Source: Perkinsus olseni (Eukaryota > Perkinsozoa > Perkinsida > Perkinsidae). Taken from it: a DNA stretch of 64,000 nt. Shown piece after piece: positions 23,229 to 34,862 of this stretch (position 1 is the stretch's first letter; each line of letters starts with the position of its first letter). The DNA lies in NCBI GenBank assembly GCA_013115135.1, contig JABANP010000052.1:62001-126000 (forward strand), in the 5' to 3' direction. The position numbers and the translations under genes are program-made. A model generated the notes under the pieces. The model had not been told where the DNA came from, made no database searches, and saw only the letters and a program-made list of their open reading frames with translations.

Positions 23229-23625
23229 TATTAAACAATCAATTTCTTATGAGATGTTCTTTCAAAACTGTGGTGAAATCGTTGAGAAGGAGACAGCGTG
23301 ACGACGTCGCGCGCAGTAGATGAAGAAGACAGATTAGCTATACTAGCTAGCGGCCCGCATTCGCGCCAAGTCAGCGCGCGGCCCTCTCTTTACTTGGCCC
23401 CCCGACTCCCCATGTCGAGTTCCGAAGTTAGAACTGAGGAGAGACGACTACAAAAACCCCGCAGGGCATGAGTTGTAGCGAGTGGATATTCCCTGGAGTT
23501 TTATACTCGCACGGCACTTGCAAGTCGAGCGCGCTGAGGTACTGGTCAGTATGTCCACCGACTGCCGAACTCAACTCGAATGGGAGAACGGCGGATGCTG
23601 ACCAAAACGGATGTTGAAAAAAATG
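23229..23625. other. Intergenic between JmjC gene and DnaJ gene
   Basis: About 400 bp without a supported gene. This is the 5' side of the JmjC gene and the 3' side of DnaJ. Confidence 0.5.
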
Positions 23626-26600
23626 CTATTGAGTTTCCTCGGCGGGGAAGAGCTTATCGATGGCCTCGCGTTGTGCATCCGTCAACGACTCCGGGAATTT
23701 AACATTCATCTTAACCTGATAGAATCCACCATGATCACCAAAAACCGAGCGGAGCGAAGCGGCGCTACATATAAGTCTCCGTAGTCACTATGGCCGCCGC
23801 CTTCGACTTTGTGCGGCATCCCCTCCCCAGGGATCTTCATAACCTCAAAAGGTTGACAGACCTCACCCGGCTGCTTCACCAAGCGCACCTAGGAAACTCA
23901 TCTTTGCGAACCACTGAATCCGTTGCGTCACCTGATGGCCGTCTAAGTGAGCCATGGACCTGTCGAAGCCCAGAAGGGCTTCTTTCAGGGGTATCTGCGT
24001 CGCCGTCCGCAAATCGTATCCGTTCTCTCGCATGAACCTCTGGTCGCTGGTCTGTTTGATAGTAAATATTAGATTACCGGGGATCTGTCCCGGACGCTGT
24101 TCAGCCATGCCTTCGAAAACAATCTGAAAGCACGAAAAAGATATTTAATTTCGAACTTGTCGCTCAAATTTGCATGCTAATGGGGTGATTGAGGAATTGA
24201 CTGAAGCATGCGGCACATAATACCGAGCAACAACCCTCCACCATCCAGCTTCATGTGTTCCCAAATTTACTCCCCCACGGCAGACTGTGTGATCTCGAGA
24301 GAGTACACAGGCTATCCTACCGGAAGGCCAGAGAACGGCAAAATGACGGAGGGTATTAATACCTCCATTCCCTGTGATTCATACGGAGTATCCTCCCCCA
24401 CCTGCTCGCCATCCATCATCCCCTTCTCGATGTTGAGCTCGAGCTCAGTATCCTCATTTTTGCATCTCTCCCGACTCGGGACTTGTTGCTGTTGTTGAAC
24501 GAAGAACCCAGGCCCGACCTGATCCACACATCGTGACTCTCATCCAAATTACGCACAGCGAAGATTTGAAGATACCCTTAGATACCCACCCACCTGCTGT
24601 TGGACCATCTTAACCTCATCCGGGCACTTCCCGCACCCCCGGCACTTTTCGAGATCCGGTTTTTGTCGGCACCCAGTACAGACCACACGACGATTGATCC
24701 TCACATGCTCCTTGGAACCAGTATACCTGAAAATCTTGCTCTCTCGCAATTCCTCAACGTACTTCTTGAAGACCCTTACAGCTTCTCCAGCGGCACTGGG
24801 TAGGTGACATGACCATCTTCGCCTCGCGGTATGTCCCCCTTCTCCATGGCTCTCACTGACTCCATACCTCCCATGTCGTATAGGAATTTCTTGGCCTGCA
24901 GATGCAGAACGATCGCGCGCGCCCCGATGATCGATTTGGATACTACCGGGTCCGATAATATCTCGTTAGCCTCTCCTATCCGCGTGAATTTGCGATGTGC
25001 TGTCGGATCTGCAACCGACGCGCTCTCCCCGATGACGACCCCGGTTCGACCCCCGCATCCAACACTCACCATTCCCGGTCTTGTCCGGGTGATACTTTAT
25101 AGACATTTTCCTGAACGCTTTTTTCACTGTACTGACATCTGCCCCCGGCTCTAAGCCTAGATCTCCGTATCTTAGATAGGGTGCGAGTAGCGCGCGCCAT
25201 CTCGATCGATTATGGAAGAAAACGGTCCTACAGATCTCTCCGGGCATCCTGTATTTCTGTATCGAAAACCTGGACGAACTCTGCATGAAGGGGAGCACCG
25301 TCTCGCTTCCTCTTTCCACTCAGGGAGATCTGAAAGTGGAGGGGCCGGGGATCGAACCAAGGACCTCTCGAATGCCGAACAACAGGCCATATCGTTAAGC
25401 CATGCGCCCGCTTCGTACATTGGGAAGCTCCAACTCGAAGTCATCATCATTCATATCTGGCATGTGATCAGCCTTCACCTCGTGTAGCCCAGACTTCCTG
25501 CGGGAAACCAGCTCCGATAGAAACCAATAATTTACGGATGTTATGGTACTAACTAATCGCTTCGTAACAAATGCCTCATCTAAATTCTCCGTCTCAACTA
25601 TTGCACTTTCCGATCAAATTAGATTGGGCACAAACATGATCATTCGCCGGTTATTGTATTAAATCTTCCATACCACTCCATCCGTAACTTACTTCCCCCA
25701 CATTATATTAATATTCCCGTCTTTATCAGCGCTCCATTTACACTGTTTAGCCTGGGGTTGATGGCACTCCTCAGTCGGGGCCACAAAAATCCCATCCGAC
25801 TGGAAGCGAACCTTCTCCCAACTGAAACATCACCGACCGAATACCAGTAACTACCAGACAGGCATTCGGACGTGAGAGCGATCGCCATACCAACGCCACC
25901 GCTGGCGCAACCGATTCATGAGCAGACCCACACCCCAGCCATAGAACTTGACACAGAGTAGCTCGCAGCACGGTGGAAGGGTCGGTTGGATGACTGTGAC
26001 GCACAGCCGAGAAAAAGAGTATCTTAGCTCATCGTTGCAGATGTGCGTTCCATCGTGGGGTTGGATAAGAGTTTACACAGAAAACATGTTGAAAATTTGG
26101 GTTTGTGAGTTGCACGGACTGCTCTCGATTATAGAATTTCTTGAACCCATAACGACCTATAGACGCTCGAGTCCTCACCTTACGATCGGCTTGGGACTGG
26201 TCCGAACGGAATTGCAAAGATGGGTGAAAACTATTCGACTCACTCGTTCCACATCCACTCCGTGCCCTTCATCCAATCCATCGATTTGTGTATCTTTGAA
26301 GTCACCCCCTTGGGGAACTTCACGGGCTTGTACCGAGGTTGTTGCGGCTGATGAAAACCTCCACCTAATTACAGCGGAGCGACGCGAATATATACTTCGA
26401 TCAACGATGATCCTCAAACAGTCCGGTGGAATCTACGGCGCTCGCCGCCCCTATCAACGTTCGCCCATCGCCACTCGAGAGCCCGTTGATGCTAATTATT
26501 ACCACCAAATTGAAATTGGAAGCCTCCCCCTCCCCCACCGCCAGCGCCTCCGAACGCTTGGTTGAGAATATCCTCTATGAAGGCTTGTGATGGCTGGATG

Positions 26601-26635
26601 GCCGTACAGACCAGTAGAAGAGAAATAAGGCGCAT
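23626..26635 (-). CDS. Secretory-pathway DnaJ (Hsp40) with novel N-terminal domain, 13 exons
   Basis: Co-chaperone for Hsp70, probably in the ER lumen. Thirteen exons join in frame to 496 codons: 26503-26635, 26244-26364, 25693-25821, 25419-25497, 25232-25329, 25070-25170, 24947-25008, 24780-24895, 24594-24726, 24402-24518, 23932-24123, 23769-23888, 23626-23715. Residues 1-20 are a signal peptide (MRLISLLLVCTAIQPSQAF), then comes a Gly-rich run (GGAGGGGGGGFQFQFGG). Residues ~50-150 form an unnamed domain (FPKGVTSKIHKSMDWMKGT, CKWSADKDGNINIMWGK, SGLHEVKADHMP). The J domain (~188-255) has YHPDK as its HPD loop and IGEANEILSDP. The substrate-binding part has C-x-x-C pairs (CTGC, CRGCGKC), VQQQQQVPSRERC, RPGQIPGNLIFTIKQ and the conserved LLGFDRSMAHLDGHQ. 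Start, stop and every junction are consistent. Confidence 0.93.
23716..23768 (-). repeat. AGCGGAGCGAAGCG-family element forming DnaJ intron 12
   Basis: A 53 nt intron beginning GTAGCGCCGCTTCGCTCCGCTCGG, so the element is antisense to DnaJ. The same element is an intron at 44187-44235 in the sense orientation. Confidence 0.85.
24896..24946 (-). repeat. CGATC...GGGCG-family element forming DnaJ intron 7
   Basis: A 51 nt intron between LSDP and AKKFLYD. It reads GTAGTATCCAAATCGATCAT then CGGGGCGCGCGC, clearly related to the Argonaute intron at 14092. Confidence 0.8.
25009..25069 (-). repeat. tRNA-like (B-box) element in DnaJ intron 6
   Basis: This 61 nt intron separates DKTGN from PTAHRKF inside the J domain. 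On the plus strand it reads ACCCCGGTTCGACCCCCGC, a T-arm, so it is antisense to the gene. Confidence 0.7.
25330..25418 (-). repeat. Near full-length tRNA-like element forming DnaJ intron 4
   Basis: An 89 nt intron (GTACGAAG...CCACTTTCAG) in the sense orientation. Inside are a tRNA-like A-box region (GGGCGCATGGCTTAACGA), a GATATGGCCTG segment and a B box (CTTGGTTCGATCCCCGG) about 73 nt in total: the most complete tRNA-like copy in the window. Confidence 0.85.
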
Positions 26636-26774
26636 CGCGAAAAAACCAACTGTGGAGGAATTGACGACCGTCCCAACTCTCAACACCGACGGCGGAATGG
26701 AGAAGTGTAACGTGGGGTCATGCAGCAGCATTATTATCATCTGCCTTCAGGAGTCTGTATATTTCATCGAGGAC

Positions 26775-28012
26775 CTAAACGAGTTCAAAAGATTCCCCTT
26801 TGTTGTGGTATGGATCTCTTTTCCGTGGATAAAACGCTTCGCTCCGCCCCTCCACTACCTCATCGGGCGGACACTCCTTGTTCGCCACCGCTAGCTTGAG
26901 AGCCTCTCTGAAAACCTACGAAAAATGCAAAATCGTAGGAATCTCCCTTGATAGGTCGACATCGCTTAACCTCTGCACGCATGTCCAAAGATACCCCCTC
27001 ACCTTCACAACGTTGGTGCCATTGCTCGCACTGACGAAGTAAAACGGCAGCTTGTGGCGAGCCGGGAATGCGAAATTACGCTGAAGAAGGATTCCGGTGG
27101 GAGTTGAGGTCGAGGGCATCGTTACCTCGGTGACCGTCATGTCGATATCAATCTTATTCGCGACACATATCGCCGGCACATCTTCAACATGCTGGCGGAG
27201 TTCGGAGAACCAGTCTTGGCTGAGATGGCGAGAAATCCTTGAAGGTGTGTGTGAGGAAACCGTCGTAAGAGAACAACGAATACGGGGGCCACTAAGAATT
27301 CCAGGGCAATAAAGACGGTCGGTCATCTCCATCGCCAAGTCGATCGAGTGTAGACGAATGACGTCCCGGAAATGGAAGCTGAAAATGTTGTGCTGGATCT
27401 GGCACAGTCCCTGCCCTTTTAGTGGGCTTGACTTCCCATTCCTCGACTCATTGAAATGAGCGATTACGAATCGAACCAGAAGCTTCGAAGCAACGGCACG
27501 ACCTCCCATCACTACAGATGTTTGTAGGTGATTTTCCTGGTGATGTCGAAGACCAGTATAGCCGCATTTGCTTTGTAATAGTAGCTCGGATGGAGTTTAT
27601 TGAACTGTTCCTGGCCCGCAGTGTCCCACAGATCAACTTTCCATTGACGACCATCTGAAGCGCCACAACCCTTCGCCGCGCCACCAGATTGTACTACCTT
27701 CTGTGGTAGTGGAATAACGAAAAAGGTTGACAGCGTAAGTTGATAGTTGCCGCGGATTGTAGTCGTCCAGCAGGAACCGTTCAACTAGCTTGCTCTTACC
27801 CGACGCTGAATCACCTAAAGACACAACGCCCACGGTTGTAGGGCGTCTTATCAACTCGCCATCTCCGCCACGGAGGGACTGCTCTTCAGCCAAGTCCTCC
27901 CCTTCAGCCAAGTCCTACCAAGTAGTATTATCTTCAAGTCAGCAGGTGTCATGTCATCGTCTGCGCATTCCTGATGTATACCCGTCGACTGCTGCTGTAT
28001 GGAGGCCGCCAT
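26775..28012 (-). CDS. RABL2: RABL2-type small GTPase (intraflagellar transport)
   Basis: RABL2 associates with the IFT-B complex at the ciliary base. Six exons join exactly in frame to 220 codons: 27919-28012, 27698-27814, 27516-27654, 27126-27219, 27003-27080, 26775-26915. Motifs: P-loop GDSASGKS, then KLVERFLLDDYNPRQLSTYA (diagnostic of RABL2), WDTAGQEQF, YYYKANAAILVFDITRK, the G4 motif ANKIDIDMTVTE, G5-like FVSASNGTNVVK and helix VFREALKLAVANKE. Introns are 104, 43, 296, 45 and 87 nt. Intron 1 contains a 15 nt tandem duplication (AGGACTTGGCTGAAG). The last exon includes the AGCGGAGCGAAGC-type 12-mer as coding sequence (EGRSEAF). No lipidation cysteine at the C-terminus, as expected for RABL2. 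Confidence 0.95.
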
Positions 28013-29583
28013 TGAGCTCGTCGTAAACAGGAGTGCGTTAACTAGTGTAGAGTAACAAGCGCGATATATGTGGGTATCATAGATGTATAAGAGGAGTTCT
28101 GTTCGGAGGGTGCACAGGACCCTCGTCATCTTAGCGAGCACAAGGACTGATGTCTGTCATTAGGAGAGTTCGCACAAGCATTTAACAGGCACGCACAGAC
28201 TACGATACAAAAAAGAATACTGAGAGAGCGCAAGATACGCAAGTCGCCCAGCCAAAAGCTCGGCGGCTTCAGAGGGCTGCTTATACGTTTTTTGACCCGA
28301 CTAAGGCGGGCCGAGGGTCATGGTTCGTAAGTTATGTAATTCGAGTTATCGATTCGTAACCCGATCATGATCGATACCTGCCGTATGATGATGTCACATC
28401 ATTGATGTGTCATAGGCTATGACTCATAGACTACGGTCCACAGTCTATAAACACCATCCCCTAGGAAGTCACAGGACTTGGTCCGAGTAGGAGATGATAG
28501 TTTAAGTCGTTCTAAGTTTGAACTTCAAAAAAATATATATAGTAATATATGATATATTATAATATACACGGGGAAATGATGTCGGACATGATAATAAAAG
28601 TCCATTGACCGATTTATCCGAAGTTTCTTATCTCAACTCAGTCAGTTCTATCCAAGAGGATAGTTTTTAATCGACTATTGCAAAAGCTACCCACTGCGTC
28701 TACTTCATTGGTAACAACGTTCAAGACTAAGTTCTTGCCTGGCCTCCCGGCCGGGCGAGGAGGACGGACTGCCTGTATCGGACGAAGGTGAGTAAGCTTC
28801 CTCTATTCATTGCTTCGTTTGATGCTCGAACTTCATTGCGCTTCTCGCTATTGGCTTCGCTATTTCAGGTACAACAACTACAAGGTTCGCGTCGGCCCGG
28901 CCAGAGTTCACTGTCCGTCCCTGTAAGATTGCCCTTTCTGTAGAATTAGGGTATCGCGTTTATTAGTGGGCGGCTCGGAGTGGCAAACGTGGAATTTATG
29001 AGGATGGAGTGGTAGCTCACAGTAGTCAAAGTTCCGAGATTAACTCAGCCTAACCGAGCATGAACAAGTGTCACGGTTGTGTCACTCATGCTAGAGTCGA
29101 CTACATGAGGCATCTCCCCAATCCAAAAAAATCGAGCGTCCACAATAGCAGACGCACAGTTTTGATCGCTGTATCAAGTTGGGAATTCAGCGTAAGGAGG
29201 GCAGGCCGTAAATGAGTTCCGAGAACTGTGAGGGGGAAGAGATTGCATGAGAGGGATAGTGACGCTATCGGTACGTGTTCATACGGCTAGCGTCTTTGTT
29301 CGTCTCGTCGCTCGTGTCCAAGGCGTCACGTAAAGAGAGGGTGAACAAGGGAAGGTGGAGTAGAAAAATAAGTGGCATCTGCATGGACTCTCTGGGAAGG
29401 TGGCAGACGAGTCCGTCTTGCGTCGGCACATTACTGAGAGACTCAGAAGGCTGGAGAGATGTACGTTTGACGGCGATTCAGCGATGGTGGTTAGCAGACG
29501 ACCGAATGGTAGCTCCCATGCGTGAGTAGGGCAACGCGTCATTGTAATGATACATCGTGAAGGTCACAACCTGATTCGCAGAA
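28013..29583. other. Long intergenic region with AT-rich palindromic stretch
   Basis: No recognised gene. 28520-28572 is AT-rich and self-complementary (ATATATAGTAATATATGATA...). 28330-28380 has nested palindromes around TTATCGATTCGTAA and ATCATGAT. At 28783-28868 there is a good GT-AG intron candidate (GTGAGTAAGC...TATTTCAG) between two GC-rich pieces; the second can read YNNYKVRVGPARVHCPSL and stop, so a very small spliced gene is possible but unsupported by similarity. Confidence 0.4.
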
Positions 29584-31731
29584 GTGAAGGGGGTCAATCC
29601 CCATTCATTTCATTTTTCCCAAATGTGGCAATACGCTCGACAACCATACGACTTCGTCCGGCGCTACTGCGGGAAAAAGTGTAAGGGAGAGTATCTGATG
29701 TCGATGCACGTTGGATATCTTCAGGTGCGCTCGTGGGTGCCTGGATATACTTTAGATACGGCTACTTCAATGATACCCTCGAGCTTGCCCAAAAATGGAA
29801 GATACTGATCACCAACCAGTTTGTCGGCGATCCCCGCTTGCCAAGCACTGTTGACGTGCTTGTATTGGGTGGAGGGGTGATGGGCCTCAGCGCGGCATGG
29901 GCCGCGTCCAAGTTGAAAAGGAAGGATGGATCGCCGGTATCTTTTGTTGTCGTGGAGAAAAGTAAGTTGTGAATCTTATCCAGCCGCAGCAGAGGCTTGC
30001 TCAGGTGATTCGACTATAACGTCCAGCTGGGGAGAATCTCGAATACTCCGCCTGGCATACGCTGATGAGATGAAGATCAGGTAGGTGGCAGCGTCGGTGT
30101 GTACGCGTAGGGCCATTACCGCAGGATGATGCAGCGGGCCTATGCACTTTGGTCTACTCTAGAAGGCATCGTCAAGGAGGAGTTGATGCAACCGAGCCCT
30201 ATGCTGACGATTTACCATGACACTACAATGCATTTATTGAAGAACCTTACTACGGCTTACAACACTCTCGGGCATCACTTATAGAGTAATTACACCGCCG
30301 TCATCTCGCCGCGGGTAGCCGCTACTTCAGGAGCTCAGCCCGAGGGAAGTGAAGAAGGAGTATCCTATGGTTCGTTTGAAAAGAAGTGAGATGTATCAGT
30401 TGGAGCTCAACAGTTTCAACCTGCCAGGTGATGTCGCCATCGAGCAGACAGATGGTGCTTGCATATTCGCAACGGAAGCGGTAGAGGCGTTGAAGTAGGA
30501 GATCGGTGGCGGCGGAGCGATGCATCATGTTCATAGAACTGCTGTCGGCGATGATAACATTGCTGAGGATAAAGCCGTATCAGTCGACGTACACAACCGC
30601 ACCGTTACTTTTGCCTCTGGAAAGATCGTCAAATACGGCGTAAGCGGCGGCGGGGCTCCCTCGCACTAGATGTTTCCTTCTCTCAGTCGTTGATCCTCGC
30701 CTGCGGTTCCTGGACCAACCAACTGTTACACAACAGTTATCTTGGATTGATGAATTACATCACGACAGCTGAGCAATTCACGTACTGGCCTCCTGCGTTT
30801 TTGCGAGATGTACGGATCGACCTTAGATACTATGAACCGAAGAAGGCTGAGGATCTCCCATTGCATGAGACATCGAAAATGCCGATAATAATAAGTATAA
30901 TCGCCGCTAACTTCTGTCGGAAACCCATCCGTTCAGCCCTTCACAATCGTCCACATTTCCCCGACATGGAGTTGGGCATCTACTGTCTGCCAGCTCTGCG
31001 AGGAGGAGTAGGTCGAAAGATTCTCTGTCAGCTTCATCCTTGGATATTCTCTCAAGATTGGCGCGGTTAAAGTTGGACAGCATCAAGATGGGCAGATTAT
31101 CAGAAGCCTTCAGCACATACTTCCCTTCAAAGTGCAGTTACCGAAGCTGCCGGTCTCGAGATCGTCCGAGACCATCAAAGAGGTGAGCTTGGAAGTGTCG
31201 ATTGATTATGCTCCCCTGACGGAATACCGCTAGAAGTTGGCAGCTGTTGTTTCCTGGGCTCAGCCCTGTAGAAGTTCGTTGGCCGTACTTGAGTGCGGCC
31301 GTTCCTCAGTGAGAGTAGCACACGGTCCAACAGACCTGGGTAAATGCAACGAACCTCCAGACAAGCCATCTTCACCTCGTTTATTGAGAGCGACGAGGAA
31401 GGTTGTTCTTCTGGTCGACAGGTACCGGTCGAGAAGGACCCTTACCTCGAGTCTGCTACCAATGGTTTTATACAGCAGTATCTCCCAGGCCTCGACGGCA
31501 CACATGCCTGTAGTTATGGTCGATGCTTATATCAACTCAGCTGCATGAAAGATTGTACGCCCGTCGCCGCTGCCCCGGCTGAGGGCGTCGATGATGTCAG
31601 ATGATTTTATAATCGGAGCCCACTGGGATGCCCCGGACGGCCGAGTACAAGTGGCGACAGGCTTCTCCGGCGAGGGCTTCAAGTTTGCTCCCGTTATCGG
31701 TAAGGCCATCGCCGCACGGCTGTAGTTTGGA
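29584..31731 (+). CDS. FAD-dependent amine oxidase of the monomeric sarcosine oxidase family, interrupted
   Basis: These enzymes oxidise N-methyl amino acids using bound FAD. Rossmann motif VDVLVLGGGVMGLSAAWA is at ~29855-29905. Family blocks follow in order across short introns: SSWGESRILRLAYADEM (30020), MMQRAYALWSTLEGI (30125), LSPREVKKEYP (30330), TDGACIFATEAVEALK (30450), SLILACGSWTNQLLHN (30690), AEQFTYWPP, IYCLPALRGGVGR (30995) and the C-terminal FIIGAHWDAPDGRVQVATGF / SGEGFKFAPVIGKAIA (31605-31720), which holds the flavin-site motif. After EAVEALK a TAG codon stands in frame at 30496-30498 with coding-like sequence after it. 31070-31560 is poorly resolved. The segment before the Rossmann fold (YARQPYDFVRRYCGKKCK; YFRYGYFNDTLELAQKWK) is unusual for the family and may be an extension or a separate small mitochondrial protein. 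Possibly a pseudogene. Confidence 0.6.
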
Positions 31732-32831
31732 TGGTAGCCTTTGGTAGGGGAGTTCCTGGCCACCCAAGCGGTCCGGGCGTTGGACGATGAGGGCGCCCTT
31801 CCGCCGCCCAACAGGCTCTTCAGGGAGATGAAGGCTCGCTTTGACCCGTCACGGGACTTGGCTGGGGAAGACTGCCAAGCCTCATCATCATCGTGACATG
31901 TTTCTATTCGTGATGTATTGCGTCAGTTGTAATCAGCTTTCTCGACCACTGGTGGAAGCCTATGCTCAACGATCGCTCATTCGGTTCTAACACGTTACCT
32001 TGAGGTTGCTCCAAAGTTCTCAAAGAATAGCAGGATCCAGTAGAACGGAAGAATTGAAGGCAGAAACGGCACGCAGGAGCTGATGAGTTGTCTCCTTCCA
32101 GTCCCACGAGGAAAACTGTGACTTAGTCTGTTAGTGTATTACACTCCCTTCACGCTCAATGGAGCATCCTCGCCTCTCGGGCCCACGGCCACTTGGCACA
32201 GGTCGGAGTGTCGTGTTGCTCGACTGTTGTTGGGACGCATCACTCAGGGTCTTCATTCAAATCTTATGTTGACGCTCGTGTTGGGGAGCTTCGAAAGTAC
32301 GCTGAGATACCTCCCTCTGATATCATCGATATTATACTTCTTGAATGGCGCTTTTGCTGACAAGTAATCCTTCATAGTCGCGGACCTGTCTGCCATGCTC
32401 CATTTGCAGTTTCCGAGGTGAAAACGATGAGAGGCCGCCGGAGACCAAACGTACGCGTACCGGAGAGTCTCAACAGCAGCCCTGCCAAGGTCAGTCGATG
32501 GTGATAACGCTTACTCAACTATTGTCTACTAAAGGCTCATCGCTGGTCCAATTTATCGGGGAGAAGATGGAAGGCTACTGCAGGAGAGGACTGCTCGGTG
32601 ATGGGCTGTGCATGGGCGATGCAACCCATTGTGCTCTCTGGGAGTGGAGGTTGAGGGATGGCTCATCGAGTGTGGGCATGCCTCGCCCTGAAGGAGGCCA
32701 AGATAATATCTTTCAATTCATTCCTTTAGTCCCCAACTGCGCCTACTGCGTCATCTGCCAAGGGTGATGAGGGGCCTACTGAAGCCACACGGTGAGCACC
32801 ATCCGAGGGTTCTGTGTCAACCCGGTTCTAG

Positions 32832-33223
32832 GCCGACAGTTGCTGATGATGATACTGAGCTGAAGAGGAGCCAGATAGATGAGGAAGCCTCTGCGTCGAC
32901 AGAGTCAGTCCTACAGGCATCGGAATCAAGTCTGGACGATGATAACTCAGTAGGGCAGTCAGTGAGAGGCCAACCTCATCCATCTTTTGAGATATATCAC
33001 CGTCGATTCCTCGTTTTTTGTACGACCTGTCTTCCAGGTACTAAACTCTGAGTCCGGAGCGTCAGGACTTTTGAAAGGCTCCAAGTGGGCGGTAAGAACT
33101 CTCTCGAGCGGCATTCGCTCAGTCGTTCGGCGTCAGGAAGAGGAGGTGCGCGAGCTTCTCAGGGCCCACTCGATCCACGGTACAGATTTCAAATCTGCAC
33201 TTGACTCTGGGCACTTTAGGTAA
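32832..33223 (+). CDS. C-terminal exons of an unrecognised acidic/Ser-rich protein
   Basis: Two exons join in frame: 32832-32961 (PTVADDDTELKRSQIDEEAS, then VLQASESSLDDDNSVGQS) and 33038-33223 (VLNSESGASGLLKGSKWAVR, then VVRRQEEEVRELLRAH, ending ALDSGHFR). The intron 32962-33037 has GTGAGA and CTTCCAG. The first exon is Ser/Asp/Glu-rich and looks like a phosphorylated linker; the second has a basic amphipathic helix. Earlier exons probably exist in 32130-32780, but I could not place them. No family recognised. Confidence 0.4.
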
Positions 33224-33912
33224 CACACGACCCTCCCCGGCGCTAGAGGAATGGCAAACTGTTCAGGTTTTCCAAAGGCCGAACTGCACTCTCCCTGAAA
33301 AGAAAGTTTTACCGGCTAGAGAACACAACATGAGCCTTTGATGGGATAAACGATTGAATCATGCTCGAGTGGTTCCCATGAGACGCGAATTGTGTTGAAC
33401 GGAGCTCGGACGTGTCAAAAGGTCGTGGTAGGGTTTAAGCGTGGAGCGTGTAATGAAGGGTTCACCAATACGATGCTTTCTGCTGTTTCCTTCGCAGAGC
33501 CTCTGCGAGATGGCAACCGTGCTTCGATGTGAATGCTCTCCCGCGACCTCAGCATTAGAAGCACTCCTCCGCTTGAGTCAACAGGGCCGATCAATGACAT
33601 AAGAAGAAGCGTTGATGAAGATGGCAGCGTTCTCAAAGCAGACTTCCTCCAATCTGTACCGTCGTACTACTGAATGCCCCAGCGTCACCAGATTATATCT
33701 TCAGGTATTAGACAATCAAAGTTATCTCTTCGAATTTCTAACCGCTCATGTATATATCGGAATACAATGGTGAGCCCTTGATGAGTTGCGCCACCTCGCC
33801 ATAGTAATGACATATTACCGCTGAGCGTTGTTCTCGACGGGTGTAACCCGATAGCGTCGTAGTGAAGGTGACGGATACCATATTGCAACAAACTCAACAT
33901 CATTCGTAGTTG
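33224..33912. other. No supported gene
   Basis: Minus-strand open frames of about 72 codons at 33415-33636 and 33685-33903 show no motif or splice context. This is the 3' side of both flanking genes. Confidence 0.35.
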
Positions 33913-34639
33913 TCATTTCTTCTTTTTGGCGTTTTTTGTCTTCTTCGTTTCTGTTGTCTCGACTTCTCGGAGATAAGCGATGGTCTCCTCCCTCAGGAAC
34001 CTTCCCTCTCCTCTCTCTTCTACCACCTGAAACATCAGATAGAAATGCTGACCATCTGGGGGAATTCCGCCCACTGAGAAGAACACGCGTCTGTGCGTGT
34101 TATTTCTCATGTTATTTCCCAGCAATCAAACACGAAATTATGATCAGGAGAGCTCACCTTGAGCGGAGTCCGTCCCTTGCTGTCTAGGCTCGCCAGTTGC
34201 TCTCTGAAGCCGCCTTCCTCTACTAACCACTTGAGCGTCTCTAGTTGGCAATGATGAGCGGCGATGTGCAAAAGAGAGCAGTCTTCACTGAGGGCCTGAG
34301 GTACATCGGGTGAGGCGCCCCGGCCGACACTATCAAACAGGCGGCGATGGCGCCATGTATCGTAAACACCTTTGCAAATTTACCAACTTATCTCCCTTGC
34401 AAATTTACATTGCAAGAATTAATCACGTGCAACGGGTGTAGCACACATCATCCGCTGAGGTTTTAAGTTCACAACAAACGAGGCTTCACCTCGGGATTGG
34501 CTTCTAATAATCTCCTCAGTAAGTCTCTCCGTCCCCACATCGTCGCCGTCATCACCGCACTGACGTCCACACCATCCGCCAGCAGCTCCTCGTCTACCTC
34601 CTTAGCACCCGCGATGCAGGCAATGTGAAGTCTCGACAT
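33913..34639 (-). CDS. Ankyrin-repeat protein with Lys-rich tail
   Basis: Three exons are visible. The first (34639 down to about 34490) reads MSRLHIACIAGAKEVDEELL, then RRDLLRRLLEANPE. The middle one (~34340-34158) reads CSLLHIAAHHCQLETLKWLV, then LASLDSKGRTPLK, both classic ankyrin helix-loop patterns. The last (34028-33913) starts after GATGTTTCAG and reads VVEERGEGRFLREETIAYLR, ending in KKTKNAKKKK. The ATG at 34639 follows ordinary non-coding sequence; a longer open frame reaches 34828 but its hydrophobic content looks like shadow or intron. Partners unknown. It lies tail-to-tail with the gene upstream and head-to-tail after GSK3. Confidence 0.65.
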
Positions 34640-34862
34640 TTCCTGGCGCGGCGACAAATTAATTTCCGTTGATGAATTGACAACCCAAATTCGTCGCCAT
34701 TCCGTATGTTCATGGACACCGTCATCATATAACACGCAAAGATGTGAAATTAAAATAATAACAAAATAATAATCAACCTTCCATCCGGCGGTCGTCGTCA
34801 TGAGTGGACGACGACGACACTTCGCCAATTATAATCATGCATCACGATGGTCAAACTTCGTG

